Shown one piece after another: positions 17,789 to 27,703 of a stretch of 64,000 nt of DNA; position 1 is the stretch's first letter; each line of letters opens with the position of its first letter. The notes beneath the pieces are model-generated. The model was not told the DNA's origin. It did not search any database and worked only from the letters and a program-made list of their open reading frames with translations. The stretch is from NCBI GenBank assembly GCA_015222055.1, contig JADFUR010000002.1:28244-92243 (forward strand), given 5' to 3'. Both the position numbers and the translations under genes were made by a program. This DNA comes from Bacteroidota bacterium. GTDB taxonomy: Bacteria; Bacteroidota; Bacteroidia; Bacteroidales; B39-G9.

Positions 17789-19756
17789 ATGAAATCTCAA
17801 TTTTTTATAAAAAAAGACAAAAATACTATTAAAAATAAATGTCATGAGCTATTAAAAAAGTGCAAAATTTTTCTTGAGAAAAAGGATGTGCAATTAATAC
17901 GAATGGCTTTAGATATTGCAATTGACACTCATACAGACACAAAGAGTGGAAAGGGAGAAACATATATTTTTCATTTAATTTCAGTTGCACAAATAGCGGT
18001 TGAGGAAATGGGGCTTTCTACAACATCAATTATTTGCTCATTATTATATGATGTTGTGAAATTGAAAAATGTATCTATTGAAGAGATAGAAGAAAAATTT
18101 GGTAAATCTGTGTCGTATATAATAAAGGGATTAGTTAAAGTTTCTGAATTAAATACTGAAAAAATTCCTTTACAATCAGAAAATTTTATTTCAATTTTAT
18201 TATCAATTGCCGATGATGTTAGGGTAGTGCTAATTGAACTTGCAAATAATTTTAATTGCATAAGAAATTTTGAGTCATATTCTGAAAAGGAACAAAAACA
18301 GATTTTGATTGAGACCGTTAATCTTTATGCACCAATTGCTCACCGTTTAGGTTTGTACAATATTAAGACCGAGATGGAAGATTTATCAATGAAATATACA
18401 GAACCGGATATTTACCAAACGATTCAAACAAAATTAATTGAGACCAAACAAAAGAGAGAACTATATATTAATAAATTTATTGAACCAATTGCTATAGAAT
18501 TGAAGCAGTTAGGATTTGATTGTGAAATAAAAGGTCGTTCTAAATCTGTTCATTCAATATGGAAAAAAATGCAGAAACAAGAAGTTCCTTTTGAGGAGGT
18601 TTATGATATTTTTGCAATTAGAATAATAATTAATAATAGTAAAGACGAGAAAGCTGATTGTTGGAATATTTATTCAATAATTACAAATTATTACCAGCCA
18701 AATACCGATAGATTGCGTGATTGGATAACTGTTCCGAAAGGAAATGGCTATGAATCGTTGCATACAACAGTTGAGGGTAGTGTAAATAAATGGATTGAAA
18801 TACAGATAAGAACAAAAAGAATGGATGAAGTAGCAGAGAAAGGTCTTGCTGCACATTGGAAATATAAAGAAGCGTCAAAAAATCAAGTCCACGATAATTG
18901 GCTTAAAAAAGTAAGAGAAGTAATTGAAAATCCAACTGCCAAAGGATTATATGATGTTGATAAAGCTGATAAATATTCATCTGATGTTTATGTTTTTACA
19001 CCAAATGGAGATATTAAAAAATTAAGATCTGGGGCAACTGTGCTTGATTTCGCATATTCTGTTCATTCAAATGTTGGAGATACCTGCACAGGAGCAAAAG
19101 TTAACGATAAAATTGTTCCAATTAAACAAGTATTAGCTAATGGTGATAGAGTTGAAATTTTAACATCAAAAAATCAAAAACCAAAACTTGACTGGTTGTC
19201 TTTTGTTATTTCACCGCGAGCAAAAAACAAAATTAATCGTGCCATAAACGAGATACAATATCGTGATGCAGAGGAAGGAAAAGATATTTTAAAACGTAAA
19301 TTAAAACAATTAAAAGTAGAATTTAATGATGAGAATGTTTTTAAATTAGTTACTCATTTTAAATTTAAAAAAATTCTTGAGTTATATCAAAATGTTGGGA
19401 ATGGTAAAATTGATTTTATTCAGATAAAAGAATTTTTTACTATTTTAGAAAAAGAAGAGAAAAAAAAACTAGAGAAAAAAAACACAGAAAAGAAAGATCA
19501 ACAAAGAGAATCGTTTGATAAATATTTATTTTCAGATAAGGATCTTGACAAAATTGATTTTTCTATCGCAAATTGCTGTAAACCAAAATCTGGCGAAAAA
19601 ATTTTCGGATTTGTTACTGTAGACAAAGGAATTACAATTCATAAAACAAGTTGTCCTAATGCATCATATATGATTAAAAATTTTCCTTATAGAGTGATTA
19701 AAATAAAGTGGTCAAAAAAAGAAAAGAATAATATTGAGCTTATTAATAAAGAATAA
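17789..19756 (+). CDS. relA: RelA-type (p)ppGpp synthetase with degenerate hydrolase domain
   Basis: A 655-residue RelA/SpoT homologue. The synthetase domain is intact (GRSKSVHSIWKKMQ, NGYESLHTT, EIQIRTKRM, AAHWKYKE), followed by TGS (VYVFTPNGDIKKL) and a CC zinc-finger-like region (NCCKPKSGEKIFG). The N-terminal HD hydrolase is eroded: LLHDVVED is LLYDVVK here, and ADRLHNMR is ANNFNCIR, so metal and catalytic residues are lost. It should make (p)ppGpp but not degrade it, so a separate SpoT is expected elsewhere. The protein is shorter than the usual 730-750 residues and ends where the C-terminal ACT domain would begin. Confidence 0.9.
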   Translation: MKSQFFIKKDKNTIKNKCHELLKKCKIFLEKKDVQLIRMALDIAIDTHTDTKSGKGETYIFHLISVAQIAVEEMGLSTTSIICSLLYDVVKLKNVSIEEIEEKFGKSVSYIIKGLVKVSELNTEKIPLQSENFISILLSIADDVRVVLIELANNFNCIRNFESYSEKEQKQILIETVNLYAPIAHRLGLYNIKTEMEDLSMKYTEPDIYQTIQTKLIETKQKRELYINKFIEPIAIELKQLGFDCEIKGRSKSVHSIWKKMQKQEVPFEEVYDIFAIRIIINNSKDEKADCWNIYSIITNYYQPNTDRLRDWITVPKGNGYESLHTTVEGSVNKWIEIQIRTKRMDEVAEKGLAAHWKYKEASKNQVHDNWLKKVREVIENPTAKGLYDVDKADKYSSDVYVFTPNGDIKKLRSGATVLDFAYSVHSNVGDTCTGAKVNDKIVPIKQVLANGDRVEILTSKNQKPKLDWLSFVISPRAKNKINRAINEIQYRDAEEGKDILKRKLKQLKVEFNDENVFKLVTHFKFKKILELYQNVGNGKIDFIQIKEFFTILEKEEKKKLEKKNTEKKDQQRESFDKYLFSDKDLDKIDFSIANCCKPKSGEKIFGFVTVDKGITIHKTSCPNASYMIKNFPYRVIKIKWSKKEKNNIELINKE

Positions 19757-19861
19757 TATTTTGATCTTATTTTTAATTAAAATCGTATAAGACAAAAAAA
19801 TTGATAATTTTTTTTAAATTTGAGCTAAAATTGTAAACACATAGAACTTATAAATTATAAT

Positions 19862-22795
19862 ATGAAGATGAAAAATAATATTAGTGCAAAGATGTTGTTT
19901 TTTATAATAATTCCGTCAATTATTATATATGGTGCATCAATTGGATATATAAGTATTACTTCTCAAAAAACAGGATATCAAGATGCCATAGATATAGTAA
20001 AAACGGTTGATAAAGAGTATGCTTCAAAAATTGAAGCACGATTAAATACTCACATGGCAAAAGTAAAAACTTTAGCACAATCATTTAAAAAATATAGTGC
20101 TATTTCTTTAGAGCAGCGAAAACAGATATATCCGGATATGTATGAAAGTGTTTTTGAAGCTAATCCTGATTTCATTAGTTTATGGGATAGTTGGGAACTA
20201 AGTAATATTGACAGTACATATGATAAACCTTTTGGAAGATATGTTTATGAGTTTTATCGTGAGGGAGGCGAGATTAATAAAAAATTTAGCTATAGAAGTA
20301 TGGACGGAGATCCTGCAGATTATGCCAGAATAAAGGAAATAGGAAAAGATGCAATTGAAGAGCCTTATTATTATTCATATACAGGAAAAGAAGAAGACCA
20401 AATTTTGGAGACAAGTTTAATTGTTCCAATGCTAGATAATGGTAATTTTATTGGTGTTGTAGGAGTTGACATATCTCTTGATGTATTTAACGAATTAATT
20501 AAAGAGATAAAACCTTTTGATAGAAGCTATGCTTATTTGGTTTCTAATAAAGGTGCTATTGTAGCTCACCCAAACATTAGCTATATTGGAAAATCAATGG
20601 ATAATGTTGAGACTGAGAAGTCTGAAAAATTTGATATCTTAAATAAAATACAAAAAGGATTAGAGTTTTCATTTACTGAAAAGGACAATAATGAAGATTA
20701 TTTTTATTCTTTTTATCCCATTAAAGTTGGCGAAACTTTAACTCCATGGTCAATCGCAATTGCAGTGCCAACAACAGTGATTACAAAACAAGCCAGAAAT
20801 AATTTCTATGTTTCAATATTTGTTGGCTTATTGGGACTGTTAATTATTGTTTTGATAATATGGTATATTTCAAGAAGCATAAGCATTCCGTTAAGAAAAA
20901 CAACAGATATACTTCAAAAATTAGCTCAAGGTAAAATCAGTCATTCAAATAAATTGAACGTAGATTCAAATGATGAACTAGGTGATATGGCTAAATCGGT
21001 TAATACATTGATTGAGGGACTAAACAGTACTGCCGAATTTGCACAAGATATAGGAGCAGGTAAATTAGAAGAAGAATTTAATCTTCTGAGTAATGAAGAT
21101 GTTCTAGGGACTTCTCTGCTTGAGATGAGAGGTAGCCTGAAACATGCAAAAGAAGAAGATGAAAAAAGGAAACTTGAAGAAGGAAAACAAAAATGGGTCA
21201 CAAATGGATTGGCTAAATTAGGTGATGTAATGAGGCAAAATGCAAATAATATTAAAGAACTTTCTTTTAGTATTATTAGCAATCTTTGTAACTATCTTGA
21301 TGCAACTCAGGGAGCTTTATATATATTGAATGATAATGACGAAGAGGATATTTATTACGAATTAATTTCGGCTATTGCTTACGGTAGAGATAAATTATTG
21401 AAAAAGCAATATAGGTCAGGTGAAAGCCTCGTTGGAAGGTGTGCTCATGAACGCATGACAATTTACATGACCGATTTGCCTGACGATTATATTAAAATAT
21501 CTTCAGGTATGGGAACTGCTAATCCAGATTGCGTGTTATTAGTCCCATTATTACTTAATAATGATGTTTTTGGTGTTATAGAAATAGCATCATTTGGTAA
21601 GTTTGAACCACATCAAATTGAATTTATTGAAAAGGTTGGAGAAAGTATAGCATCCACAATTTCAAGTGTAAAAATTAATGCACGAACTGCAAGACTTTTA
21701 TCTCAATCGCAACAACAAGGTGAGGAATTAGCCGCTCAGGAAGAAGAAATGCGTCAAAATTTAGAAGAGATGCAGGCAACCCAAGAAGAGGCTTCACGTA
21801 AAGAATTTGAAATGCAAGGTTTAATTCATGCCTTAAGTTCTTCATGTTTCACAGTTGAGTATGATATGAATGGATATATTACTGCTGTTAATGATTCTTA
21901 TGCCGATTTTATTGGAGTTTCTAAAGACAGAATTAAAGGGGTTCATCATAAAGATGGTTTTGAATTAAATGAGAATGAATTGAGAAATTATAGTCAGTTT
22001 TGTGATGATTTGAAAAATGGCGTTACAAAAAAAGATATAAATAAAGTTTGTTATAATGATAAAACTCTATGGTTGTCTGAAACCTATTCTCCAATTTTTG
22101 ACAAAGAAGATAAAGTTTATAAAGTGTTGAAAATTGCATTTGATATTACAGACTTAAAATTGAAAGCAGAAGAGCTTGAAAAAAAGGCTGATGAAATAGA
22201 AAATGATGAAAATAAATTAATAATAAAAGCTGAAGAATTAGAGTTAGTTAAGCAAGAATTGAAGAAAAAGGATCAAGAACAAGAGAAAATAATAACTGAT
22301 TTGCAAAAAAAACTTGGTGAAATTAATTCTGTTTCATCAAAAAAAACCGAAACAATAATTAAGAAAGAAAGAGAAATATTAAAAGAAAAATTGCTTGTTG
22401 AATGGAAGAATGATTTAGTAATTGGAATTGATGAACTTGACCAACAACACAAAAAATTAGTCGATATTGCAAATCAATTGTTTGTTGCTTTCAAAAAAGA
22501 AAAAGGAAAAAAAGAGATTAAAGAAATAATAAAAGGTCTCTCTGATTATGCTTCTTATCATTTTTCAACTGAAGAAAATTATTTTAATAAATTCAGTTTT
22601 TCTGATACGAAATCACATATTAACGAACATCAAGTATTTATTAAAGAAATTATTAATTTTCAAAATGATTTTAATAAGGGTAAAGTAAGATTTCTCGACG
22701 ATTTTATGACTTTTGTTAAATCATGGATTGTTAATCATTTTACTAATGTTGACAAAAAATATGTTGATTTATTTATTGAAAATGGACTCTCATAA
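19862..22795 (+). CDS. dCache-HAMP-GAF-PAS-hemerythrin sensor protein
   Basis: A 977-residue inner-membrane sensor. Order: membrane helix (about 12-30), periplasmic dCache ligand-binding domain (about 35-315, with GVVGVDISLDVF), second helix (about 322-342), HAMP (to about 395), GAF (about 466-615), coiled coil, PAS (about 650-770), a long charged coiled coil, and a C-terminal hemerythrin domain (about 845-977). The di-iron ligands are complete: DQQHKK, YHFSTEE, HINEH and NHFTNVD. No kinase, cyclase, GGDEF or chemotaxis output domain is seen, so the hemerythrin end, which binds O2, may be either input or the signalling part. Monocistronic, followed by a strong terminator. Confidence 0.9.
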   Translation: MKMKNNISAKMLFFIIIPSIIIYGASIGYISITSQKTGYQDAIDIVKTVDKEYASKIEARLNTHMAKVKTLAQSFKKYSAISLEQRKQIYPDMYESVFEANPDFISLWDSWELSNIDSTYDKPFGRYVYEFYREGGEINKKFSYRSMDGDPADYARIKEIGKDAIEEPYYYSYTGKEEDQILETSLIVPMLDNGNFIGVVGVDISLDVFNELIKEIKPFDRSYAYLVSNKGAIVAHPNISYIGKSMDNVETEKSEKFDILNKIQKGLEFSFTEKDNNEDYFYSFYPIKVGETLTPWSIAIAVPTTVITKQARNNFYVSIFVGLLGLLIIVLIIWYISRSISIPLRKTTDILQKLAQGKISHSNKLNVDSNDELGDMAKSVNTLIEGLNSTAEFAQDIGAGKLEEEFNLLSNEDVLGTSLLEMRGSLKHAKEEDEKRKLEEGKQKWVTNGLAKLGDVMRQNANNIKELSFSIISNLCNYLDATQGALYILNDNDEEDIYYELISAIAYGRDKLLKKQYRSGESLVGRCAHERMTIYMTDLPDDYIKISSGMGTANPDCVLLVPLLLNNDVFGVIEIASFGKFEPHQIEFIEKVGESIASTISSVKINARTARLLSQSQQQGEELAAQEEEMRQNLEEMQATQEEASRKEFEMQGLIHALSSSCFTVEYDMNGYITAVNDSYADFIGVSKDRIKGVHHKDGFELNENELRNYSQFCDDLKNGVTKKDINKVCYNDKTLWLSETYSPIFDKEDKVYKVLKIAFDITDLKLKAEELEKKADEIENDENKLIIKAEELELVKQELKKKDQEQEKIITDLQKKLGEINSVSSKKTETIIKKEREILKEKLLVEWKNDLVIGIDELDQQHKKLVDIANQLFVAFKKEKGKKEIKEIIKGLSDYASYHFSTEENYFNKFSFSDTKSHINEHQVFIKEIINFQNDFNKGKVRFLDDFMTFVKSWIVNHFTNVDKKYVDLFIENGLS

Positions 22796-22812
22796 TATAT
22801 TTTCATATTAAC

Positions 22813-22838
22813 AAAAAAGGGCTTTAAAGCCCTTTTTT
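22813..22838. terminator. Bidirectional Rho-independent terminator
   Basis: Perfect palindrome AAAAAAGGGCTTT-AAAGCCCTTTTTT between the sensor gene and the convergent kinase gene. The GC stem with A-tract and T-tract on either side serves both strands. Confidence 0.9.
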
Positions 22839-23379
22839 ATTTTAGTTCATTTAAGAATTTTAGAGCATTCTCAAATCTTTTTTTACCTACTCCTGATATT
22901 ATTTTGTAGTTAAAATTATAATTCTCTAATTCCGTTTTATACAAATTGTATAATTCTTCTCTTTTATCGGGATTTTCTCTAACACCGTCTGGTTTCCATT
23001 TAATATCGGTATTGCATAACAAAAATAAATCAATATTGCTTTTTTTAATTTCAATGTCTAAAAACAAAGGAAATTTATTATAAACCACCTGAAACCAAAT
23101 TTTTGTAATGATTAAATATGTATCAAAAAAAATGAATTTATTGACGTCACTATAATTATTATTAAATTCTTTAATTTGTTTTTCAGAAATTTTAATTAAA
23201 TCGCCATAGTTATATGGTCGCTTAAGATTTTCAACATATTTGCGTGCATATTCAGGTACCCAGACTGTTTTAAAATTTTCAGCGAGATTTTTACTAAGTA
23301 TTGTTTTGCCTGTTGATTCGGGACCAATTATTACTATTCGCTTAATGCGAGTTCTGTTTTGTTCATTTCTTTTTTCCAT
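22837..23379 (-). CDS. NadR-type nicotinamide riboside kinase
   Basis: A 180-residue P-loop kinase (Walker A GPESTGKT, residues 19-26) with the VPEYARKY segment typical of the C-terminal kinase half of NadR and of stand-alone AAA_28 proteins; DIKWKPDGVREN forms the later substrate/lid region. It should phosphorylate imported nicotinamide riboside to NMN. Its start lies 46 bases inside the upstream pnuC gene, so the two are translationally linked, which supports this function over other AAA ATPases. The adenylyltransferase half of NadR is absent. Confidence 0.88.
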   Translation of the reverse strand: MEKRNEQNRTRIKRIVIIGPESTGKTILSKNLAENFKTVWVPEYARKYVENLKRPYNYGDLIKISEKQIKEFNNNYSDVNKFIFFDTYLIITKIWFQVVYNKFPLFLDIEIKKSNIDLFLLCNTDIKWKPDGVRENPDKREELYNLYKTELENYNFNYKIISGVGKKRFENALKFLNELK

Positions 23380-23951
23380 TCAAAATAACCTATTATTGCC
23401 ATAATTGTGTAAAAAATAAACAAGAAACTTGTTGAATAAAGTCCCTTATAAATATACAGACCAAGAGAAACTGCATCAACAATTACCCAAATTATCCATT
23501 GTTCAATATATTTTTTTGTCAACATCCAAGTAGCAACAATGCTAGCCGATGTTGTAAAAGAATCCCAATATGGTAAAGGTGAATCTGTATAATTTTTAAG
23601 TATAAAAGCCATAAAAACAAACAAAATAAAAGTTGTTAAAATTAGAATGAAACTTAATTTTTTTGTTGCTCTAGTAATTTGTATTTGATTCGTCTCTGTA
23701 TTTTTATTTTTACCATGAAGCCAGTTATGCCAACCATAAATACTTATAAATAGGTAATATACCTGTAAACTCATGTCGGCATAAAACTTTGAGTAAAAAA
23801 ACACATAAATATAAAGTGCTGATGTAATAATACCCACAGGCCAGAGTAAGATATTTTGTTTTATTGAGAAAACAATATAAATTAATCCGAAAATTGTACC
23901 CAAAAATTCAATGTAATGATTTGTAAACCAATTAAGTGTGATTTCTAACAT
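23334..23951 (-). CDS. pnuC: PnuC family nicotinamide riboside transporter
   Basis: A 205-residue membrane protein with about seven hydrophobic helices and the PnuC hallmark YGWHNWLHG plus WVIVDAVSLGLYIYKGL near the C-terminus. PnuC imports nicotinamide riboside by facilitated diffusion, trapped by phosphorylation. Relatives (PnuT) carry thiamine, but the overlapping NadR-type kinase downstream points to the NAD precursor. Length is normal. No TonB receptor or NAD riboswitch is recognised upstream; the region before it carries hairpin repeats. Confidence 0.92.
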   Translation of the reverse strand: MLEITLNWFTNHYIEFLGTIFGLIYIVFSIKQNILLWPVGIITSALYIYVFFYSKFYADMSLQVYYLFISIYGWHNWLHGKNKNTETNQIQITRATKKLSFILILTTFILFVFMAFILKNYTDSPLPYWDSFTTSASIVATWMLTKKYIEQWIIWVIVDAVSLGLYIYKGLYSTSFLFIFYTIMAIIGYFEWKKEMNKTELALSE

Positions 23952-23972
23952 GAGATGTGGTCAAGATTTATT

Positions 23973-24154
23973 AACGCTCTTTCGGTTTGAAAATCCAAAA
24001 GAGCGTTATTCTTAATTTATAATAGTCCACGTATTACAAGAAATACATGAACATTTTTTAGACACTAATTTCTACTAATCTGCTCTTTCGGATTTGTAAT
24101 CCGAAAGCATTATTATACAGCTTGTTAATTCGGGATTACAAATCCCGAACAGCA
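23973..24154. repeat. Cluster of dispersed hairpin repeats (CTTTCGGATT family)
   Basis: The 323-base gap 23952-24274 holds no gene but three hairpins: AACGCTCTTT...AAAGAGCGTT (23973-24007), CTTTCGGATTTGTAATCCGAAAG (24085-24107, 23 bases) and ATTCGGGATTACAAATCCCGAA (about 24128-24149). The last two form a composite also found, diverged, at 35701-35773, with a variant at 27467-27542. Typical extragenic palindromes of this phylum. The remainder of the gap is AT-rich. Confidence 0.75.
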
Positions 24155-24274
24155 GTGTTATCACAAACATGTCAGGTTTTTTCGGAGTAGCCTCATATTT
24201 ATCACGTTAAAAAATTTTTAATTTCCAATTTCATCATCCATTTATGTGTAAAACCAAATCTAAATTTTTAATTC

Positions 24275-25891
24275 CTAATTTTTAATTGTAGTTAGTTTAT
24301 TTTTGTATAAAGAAGGATTATCTAAAACTTCAACCGCTTTTTTGAAAATTGGATTAATTTGATTTATCATTTCATAATATTCACTAGTTCCCCACAAACT
24401 ACTGGCAATTAGTGCTTTTAGTTGCACCTTAATAATATCTTTAGAGATGTTTAATTCTTCTTCGTTTTCATCTACACCTTCTTTTTTAGCAAATTTTATA
24501 AATTTGTTTAATTTATTTTCATCAAATTCATATTCATTTTTAAACACTGTAAAGTCAGTGTATTGTTTTGATAATTTTTTTCTATTATCGTCAACATATT
24601 TGTAAACAAATTTATTAAGAATTCCTTTTCTCCATAAATCAGTATAATAATCAGTGATTTTAGTTGTGTCAATAGAAACAAAAATATCTGGCATAATACC
24701 TCCGCCACCATATACATTCCTTTGCTTAATTAGAGTTTGATATTTCAGAGAATCCGGAAAATGAATACTGTCTTGATTTGTTAGCTCTCCATTATTATAT
24801 CTGTTTATTAAATCCATTCGGTATTCTTTTAGTCCGTTCTTATATGATTTCTGGATACACCTACCGGTTGGAGTGTAATAATGAGCAATTGTTAAACGAA
24901 TCATTGAACCATCGGGTAGAGGATATTGTCTTTGTACTAAACCTTTACCAAACGAACGTCTGCCAACCACAACACCTCTGTCCCAATCTTGAATAGCACC
25001 GGAAAGAATTTCACTTGCAGATGCTGAACCTTCGTCAACCATAACAACTAATTTGCCTTCTTCAAAATCACCTTTTTTTGTAGATTTATACTCTTCTTTA
25101 GGATTATTTATTCCATTAGTATAAACCACCATCTTATTATCGTCTAAAAACTCATCAGCCAGTTTAATAGCTGTTCTCATATATCCACCACCGTTATTTG
25201 TTAAGTCGAGAATAATTTTTTTTACGTTTTTTTCTTTAAGTTTCTTAAAAGCTTTTTTGTATTCATCCATGCTTGTTGCAGCAAAACGGCTTAGTTTAAT
25301 ATAACCAATATCATCGCTAACCATATAAGAAGCATCAAGACTAAAGATTGGAATTTTATTGCGAGTAATAATAAAGTCAAGTATTTTTTTTACACCTTTT
25401 CGTTTTATCCCTAGTGTAACTTTTGATCCTTTTTTACCTCTAAGTAATTTAAATACTTGTGAATTTTTAATTCCTACACCGGCAATGTTTTCCCCATCAA
25501 CAGAAAGAATTCTGTCGCCCGCAATAATACCTACTTTTTTTGAAGGTCCTCCTGATATTGGAGATACTACTAATAATGTGTCGTTAAAAATATTAAACTG
25601 AACACCAATACCATCAAAACTTCCTTGTAAAGGCTCATTCATTTCTTTTACTTCTTTTGCACTAATATATATTGAATGAGGATCTAAATTCTTTAAAATT
25701 TGTACAATAGCATCATCAACTAATTTTTGTTGATTTACTGTATCAACATAAAAAGTTTTAACTAATCCCATAACACGACTGAATTTATATATACCATCGT
25801 TAAATGTTTGAGAATGGCTAGTTTGAGATAATGTAAGTAATAATAATATTATTATTAGATTATTGATAAAAAGGTGATTAATTTTTTTCAT
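24275..25891 (-). CDS. C-terminal processing protease, peptidase S41
   Basis: A 538-residue periplasmic protease of the CtpA/Prc type with a signal peptide (hydrophobic 10-23, ending SHSQ). An N-terminal helical part is followed by a PDZ domain (about 85-165, with GIGVQFN and AGDRILSVDG) and the S41 catalytic core. The Ser-Lys dyad is S291 (in EGSASASE) and K316 (FGKG), with the same 25-residue spacing as in the characterised enzyme Tsp. It degrades or trims envelope proteins from their C-termini. Adjacent to a 5'-nucleotidase on the same strand, with no clear functional link. Confidence 0.93.
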   Translation of the reverse strand: MKKINHLFINNLIIILLLLTLSQTSHSQTFNDGIYKFSRVMGLVKTFYVDTVNQQKLVDDAIVQILKNLDPHSIYISAKEVKEMNEPLQGSFDGIGVQFNIFNDTLLVVSPISGGPSKKVGIIAGDRILSVDGENIAGVGIKNSQVFKLLRGKKGSKVTLGIKRKGVKKILDFIITRNKIPIFSLDASYMVSDDIGYIKLSRFAATSMDEYKKAFKKLKEKNVKKIILDLTNNGGGYMRTAIKLADEFLDDNKMVVYTNGINNPKEEYKSTKKGDFEEGKLVVMVDEGSASASEILSGAIQDWDRGVVVGRRSFGKGLVQRQYPLPDGSMIRLTIAHYYTPTGRCIQKSYKNGLKEYRMDLINRYNNGELTNQDSIHFPDSLKYQTLIKQRNVYGGGGIMPDIFVSIDTTKITDYYTDLWRKGILNKFVYKYVDDNRKKLSKQYTDFTVFKNEYEFDENKLNKFIKFAKKEGVDENEEELNISKDIIKVQLKALIASSLWGTSEYYEMINQINPIFKKAVEVLDNPSLYKNKLTTIKN

Positions 25892-25971
25892 CTCTATATT
25901 TTTTTATATAATTTGCTCAAAGGTATTAATAAAAGTTGAATTTTTTTCGCCTAAAAATTTGTTTAATCTTA

Positions 25972-27444
25972 CTATTTAATCTTTTTTAAATTAATTATTC
26001 TTGATTCAATTTTTGGATTTATAATTTTTAATTTTTCACAATAATTTATTAGTATGTCAACGCCCTTTGTGCCTTTTTCTTGTGTGATAAGTATTCTATT
26101 TTTTGGTATTGTTTTAAATCCTTCTCCTCCTTTAATAAGGTAGTTTGATATTGCAACAGTATATTCTTTGTTATCATAAATAGATTTATTGTTAATATTT
26201 ATTGACACTAATTTATTATTAATATATTTATAATTGGCACCCGATATTTGTAAAAAGCTGTTTCTTATATTTTTTGTAAGGCTGTTTTGAATATATTCGT
26301 AAAGCATTTTTCCTGATAATTTAACAAGGCATATTTTATTCCCAAAAGGCAATAGTGAATAAGCATCTTTAAGAGTAATTAATCCTTTGTCAACATTTGC
26401 ACGAATACCGGCTCCATTAATTATTGCAATGTCGCAATTGTAATAGTCACGAAAAGCATCTGTGATTAAATTACCTACTTTTGTTTCTTTATATAAATTG
26501 TTCTTAACTTTTAAGTCACATAATAATTTGCCAATTGGTTTAGAGAGTTCTTCATTTAATTTATTTTTATATTTTTCTTGTAGAATGGCGAGTTCCTTGT
26601 TTTCTGCAACTAAAGAATCTAATGCATGTACTTTTACAGATAAATCAATTTCATCATCAATTTTATTTAAATCAACTCTCACTACAGAACCCATATTTCC
26701 ACATGGAGAAATAATAGGACGATTATGAACATAATAAATATTGCTTCTGTTTTCATATTGCTCCTCAGTAAATATTGCATTTATTTGAGGAAACTCATTA
26801 AGAAGTTTTTCGTTTATTTTTAGTGCAGTTTGTGTAAGTGCAATAATAATATCAGGGTTTTCATTTTTTATTTTTAGCAAAGAATTTTTACAAGATTCAA
26901 ATAAATCTTCTTGAATAATTTTACCATCTTGTTTTGTGGTATTCATTTTGTCGGTTAATCCAATAAAACATATTTTTAATCCGGCTTTTTGTTTAATTAT
27001 ATAAGTGGGTAAATTATGAAATGCATTGTTCTTGTTATCTTTTAAGTTGGACGAAAACCATCTAAAGTTTGAAGAATCAACCAACTGTTTTGTAATGTTT
27101 GAGCCAAAATCAAAGTCGTGCTGTCCAAAATTAGCTATATCTATTGGTATTAAGTTAAAAGCTTCAATCATTGGGAACCCGTGATATAATCCACCAAACA
27201 ATGTTCCTCCTGCAAGGTCTCCTCCAAAAACAATAATTGTTTCACGATTTTCTCTTTTTACTTTTTCAACAATTGTTTTTAATCTTGCTACACCACCTCT
27301 TTCACCAAAATTATCTTTAACAGGATAAATTTGATGAGCATCATTAAAATATAATATTGTTGCATATTCTTTTTCTTTATGTGAACAATTTGAAAAAAAT
27401 ATAATTAATGAAAGGCTGAATATGATAAAGATTATTTTTTTCAT
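25972..27444 (-). CDS. 5'-nucleotidase / UshA-type metallophosphatase lipoprotein
   Basis: 490 residues from the ATG at 27444, which places a lipoprotein signal (MKKIIFIIFSLSLII, lipobox SNC) at the start; the frame extension to 27483 runs into a repeat and is not used. N-terminal metallophosphoesterase motifs are FNDAHQIYP, GGDLAGG and GQHDFDFG (where relatives have GNHE/DFD). The 5_nucleotid_C domain has NLITDAFRDYY and AIINGAGIRANVDKG. It should release phosphate from nucleotides or nucleotide sugars in the periplasm. The Gln in place of Asn in the GNH motif is a mild deviation. Confidence 0.9.
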   Translation of the reverse strand: MKKIIFIIFSLSLIIFFSNCSHKEKEYATILYFNDAHQIYPVKDNFGERGGVARLKTIVEKVKRENRETIIVFGGDLAGGTLFGGLYHGFPMIEAFNLIPIDIANFGQHDFDFGSNITKQLVDSSNFRWFSSNLKDNKNNAFHNLPTYIIKQKAGLKICFIGLTDKMNTTKQDGKIIQEDLFESCKNSLLKIKNENPDIIIALTQTALKINEKLLNEFPQINAIFTEEQYENRSNIYYVHNRPIISPCGNMGSVVRVDLNKIDDEIDLSVKVHALDSLVAENKELAILQEKYKNKLNEELSKPIGKLLCDLKVKNNLYKETKVGNLITDAFRDYYNCDIAIINGAGIRANVDKGLITLKDAYSLLPFGNKICLVKLSGKMLYEYIQNSLTKNIRNSFLQISGANYKYINNKLVSININNKSIYDNKEYTVAISNYLIKGGEGFKTIPKNRILITQEKGTKGVDILINYCEKLKIINPKIESRIINLKKIK

Positions 27445-27466
27445 GTCTTTGTTTTTTTGTCCATCA

Positions 27467-27542
27467 CTCTTTCGGATTTGCAATCCGAAAGCTCTTGGTT
27501 TTTTTTTAATTAGACTTTCGGATTACAAATCCGAAAGAGCTG
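27467..27542. repeat. Dispersed hairpin pair (CTTTCGGATT family)
   Basis: Two hairpins in tandem, CTCTTTCGGATT-N-AATCCGAAAG (27467-27494) and CTTTCGGATTACAAATCCGAAAG (27515-27537). Related copies lie at 24082-24154 and 35701-35773. It overlaps the false 5' extension of the nucleotidase frame. Confidence 0.75.
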
Positions 27543-27558
27543 TTATTGTTTTGTAAAT

Positions 27559-27628
27559 GGTGCAAGCGTCTTCGCTTGTACCTTATTTTATTCAGTTTCT
27601 ATAAAAGCACAAGCGAAGACGCTTGCAC
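27559..27628. repeat. Dispersed inverted repeat (GCAAGCGTCTTCGCTTG family)
   Basis: GGTGCAAGCGTCTTCGCTTG at the left and GCACAAGCGAAGACGCTTGC at the right form both internal and long-range hairpins. A close copy is at 36724-36795. Extragenic and non-coding. Confidence 0.75.
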
Positions 27629-27654
27629 TAGTTGTGCCGATAATTGCTTATTGT

Positions 27655-27684
27655 AAAAAAGGCTATCCAAGAGGATAGCCTTTT
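27655..27684 (-). terminator. Rho-independent terminator of the Oar-like receptor gene
   Basis: AAAAAAGGCTATCC-AAGA-GGATAGCCTTTT lies 20 bases past the stop of the minus-strand receptor gene. Read on the minus strand it is a GC stem followed by a T-tract. Confidence 0.88.
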
Positions 27685-27703
27685 AATATATCAAAAATGA
27701 TTA

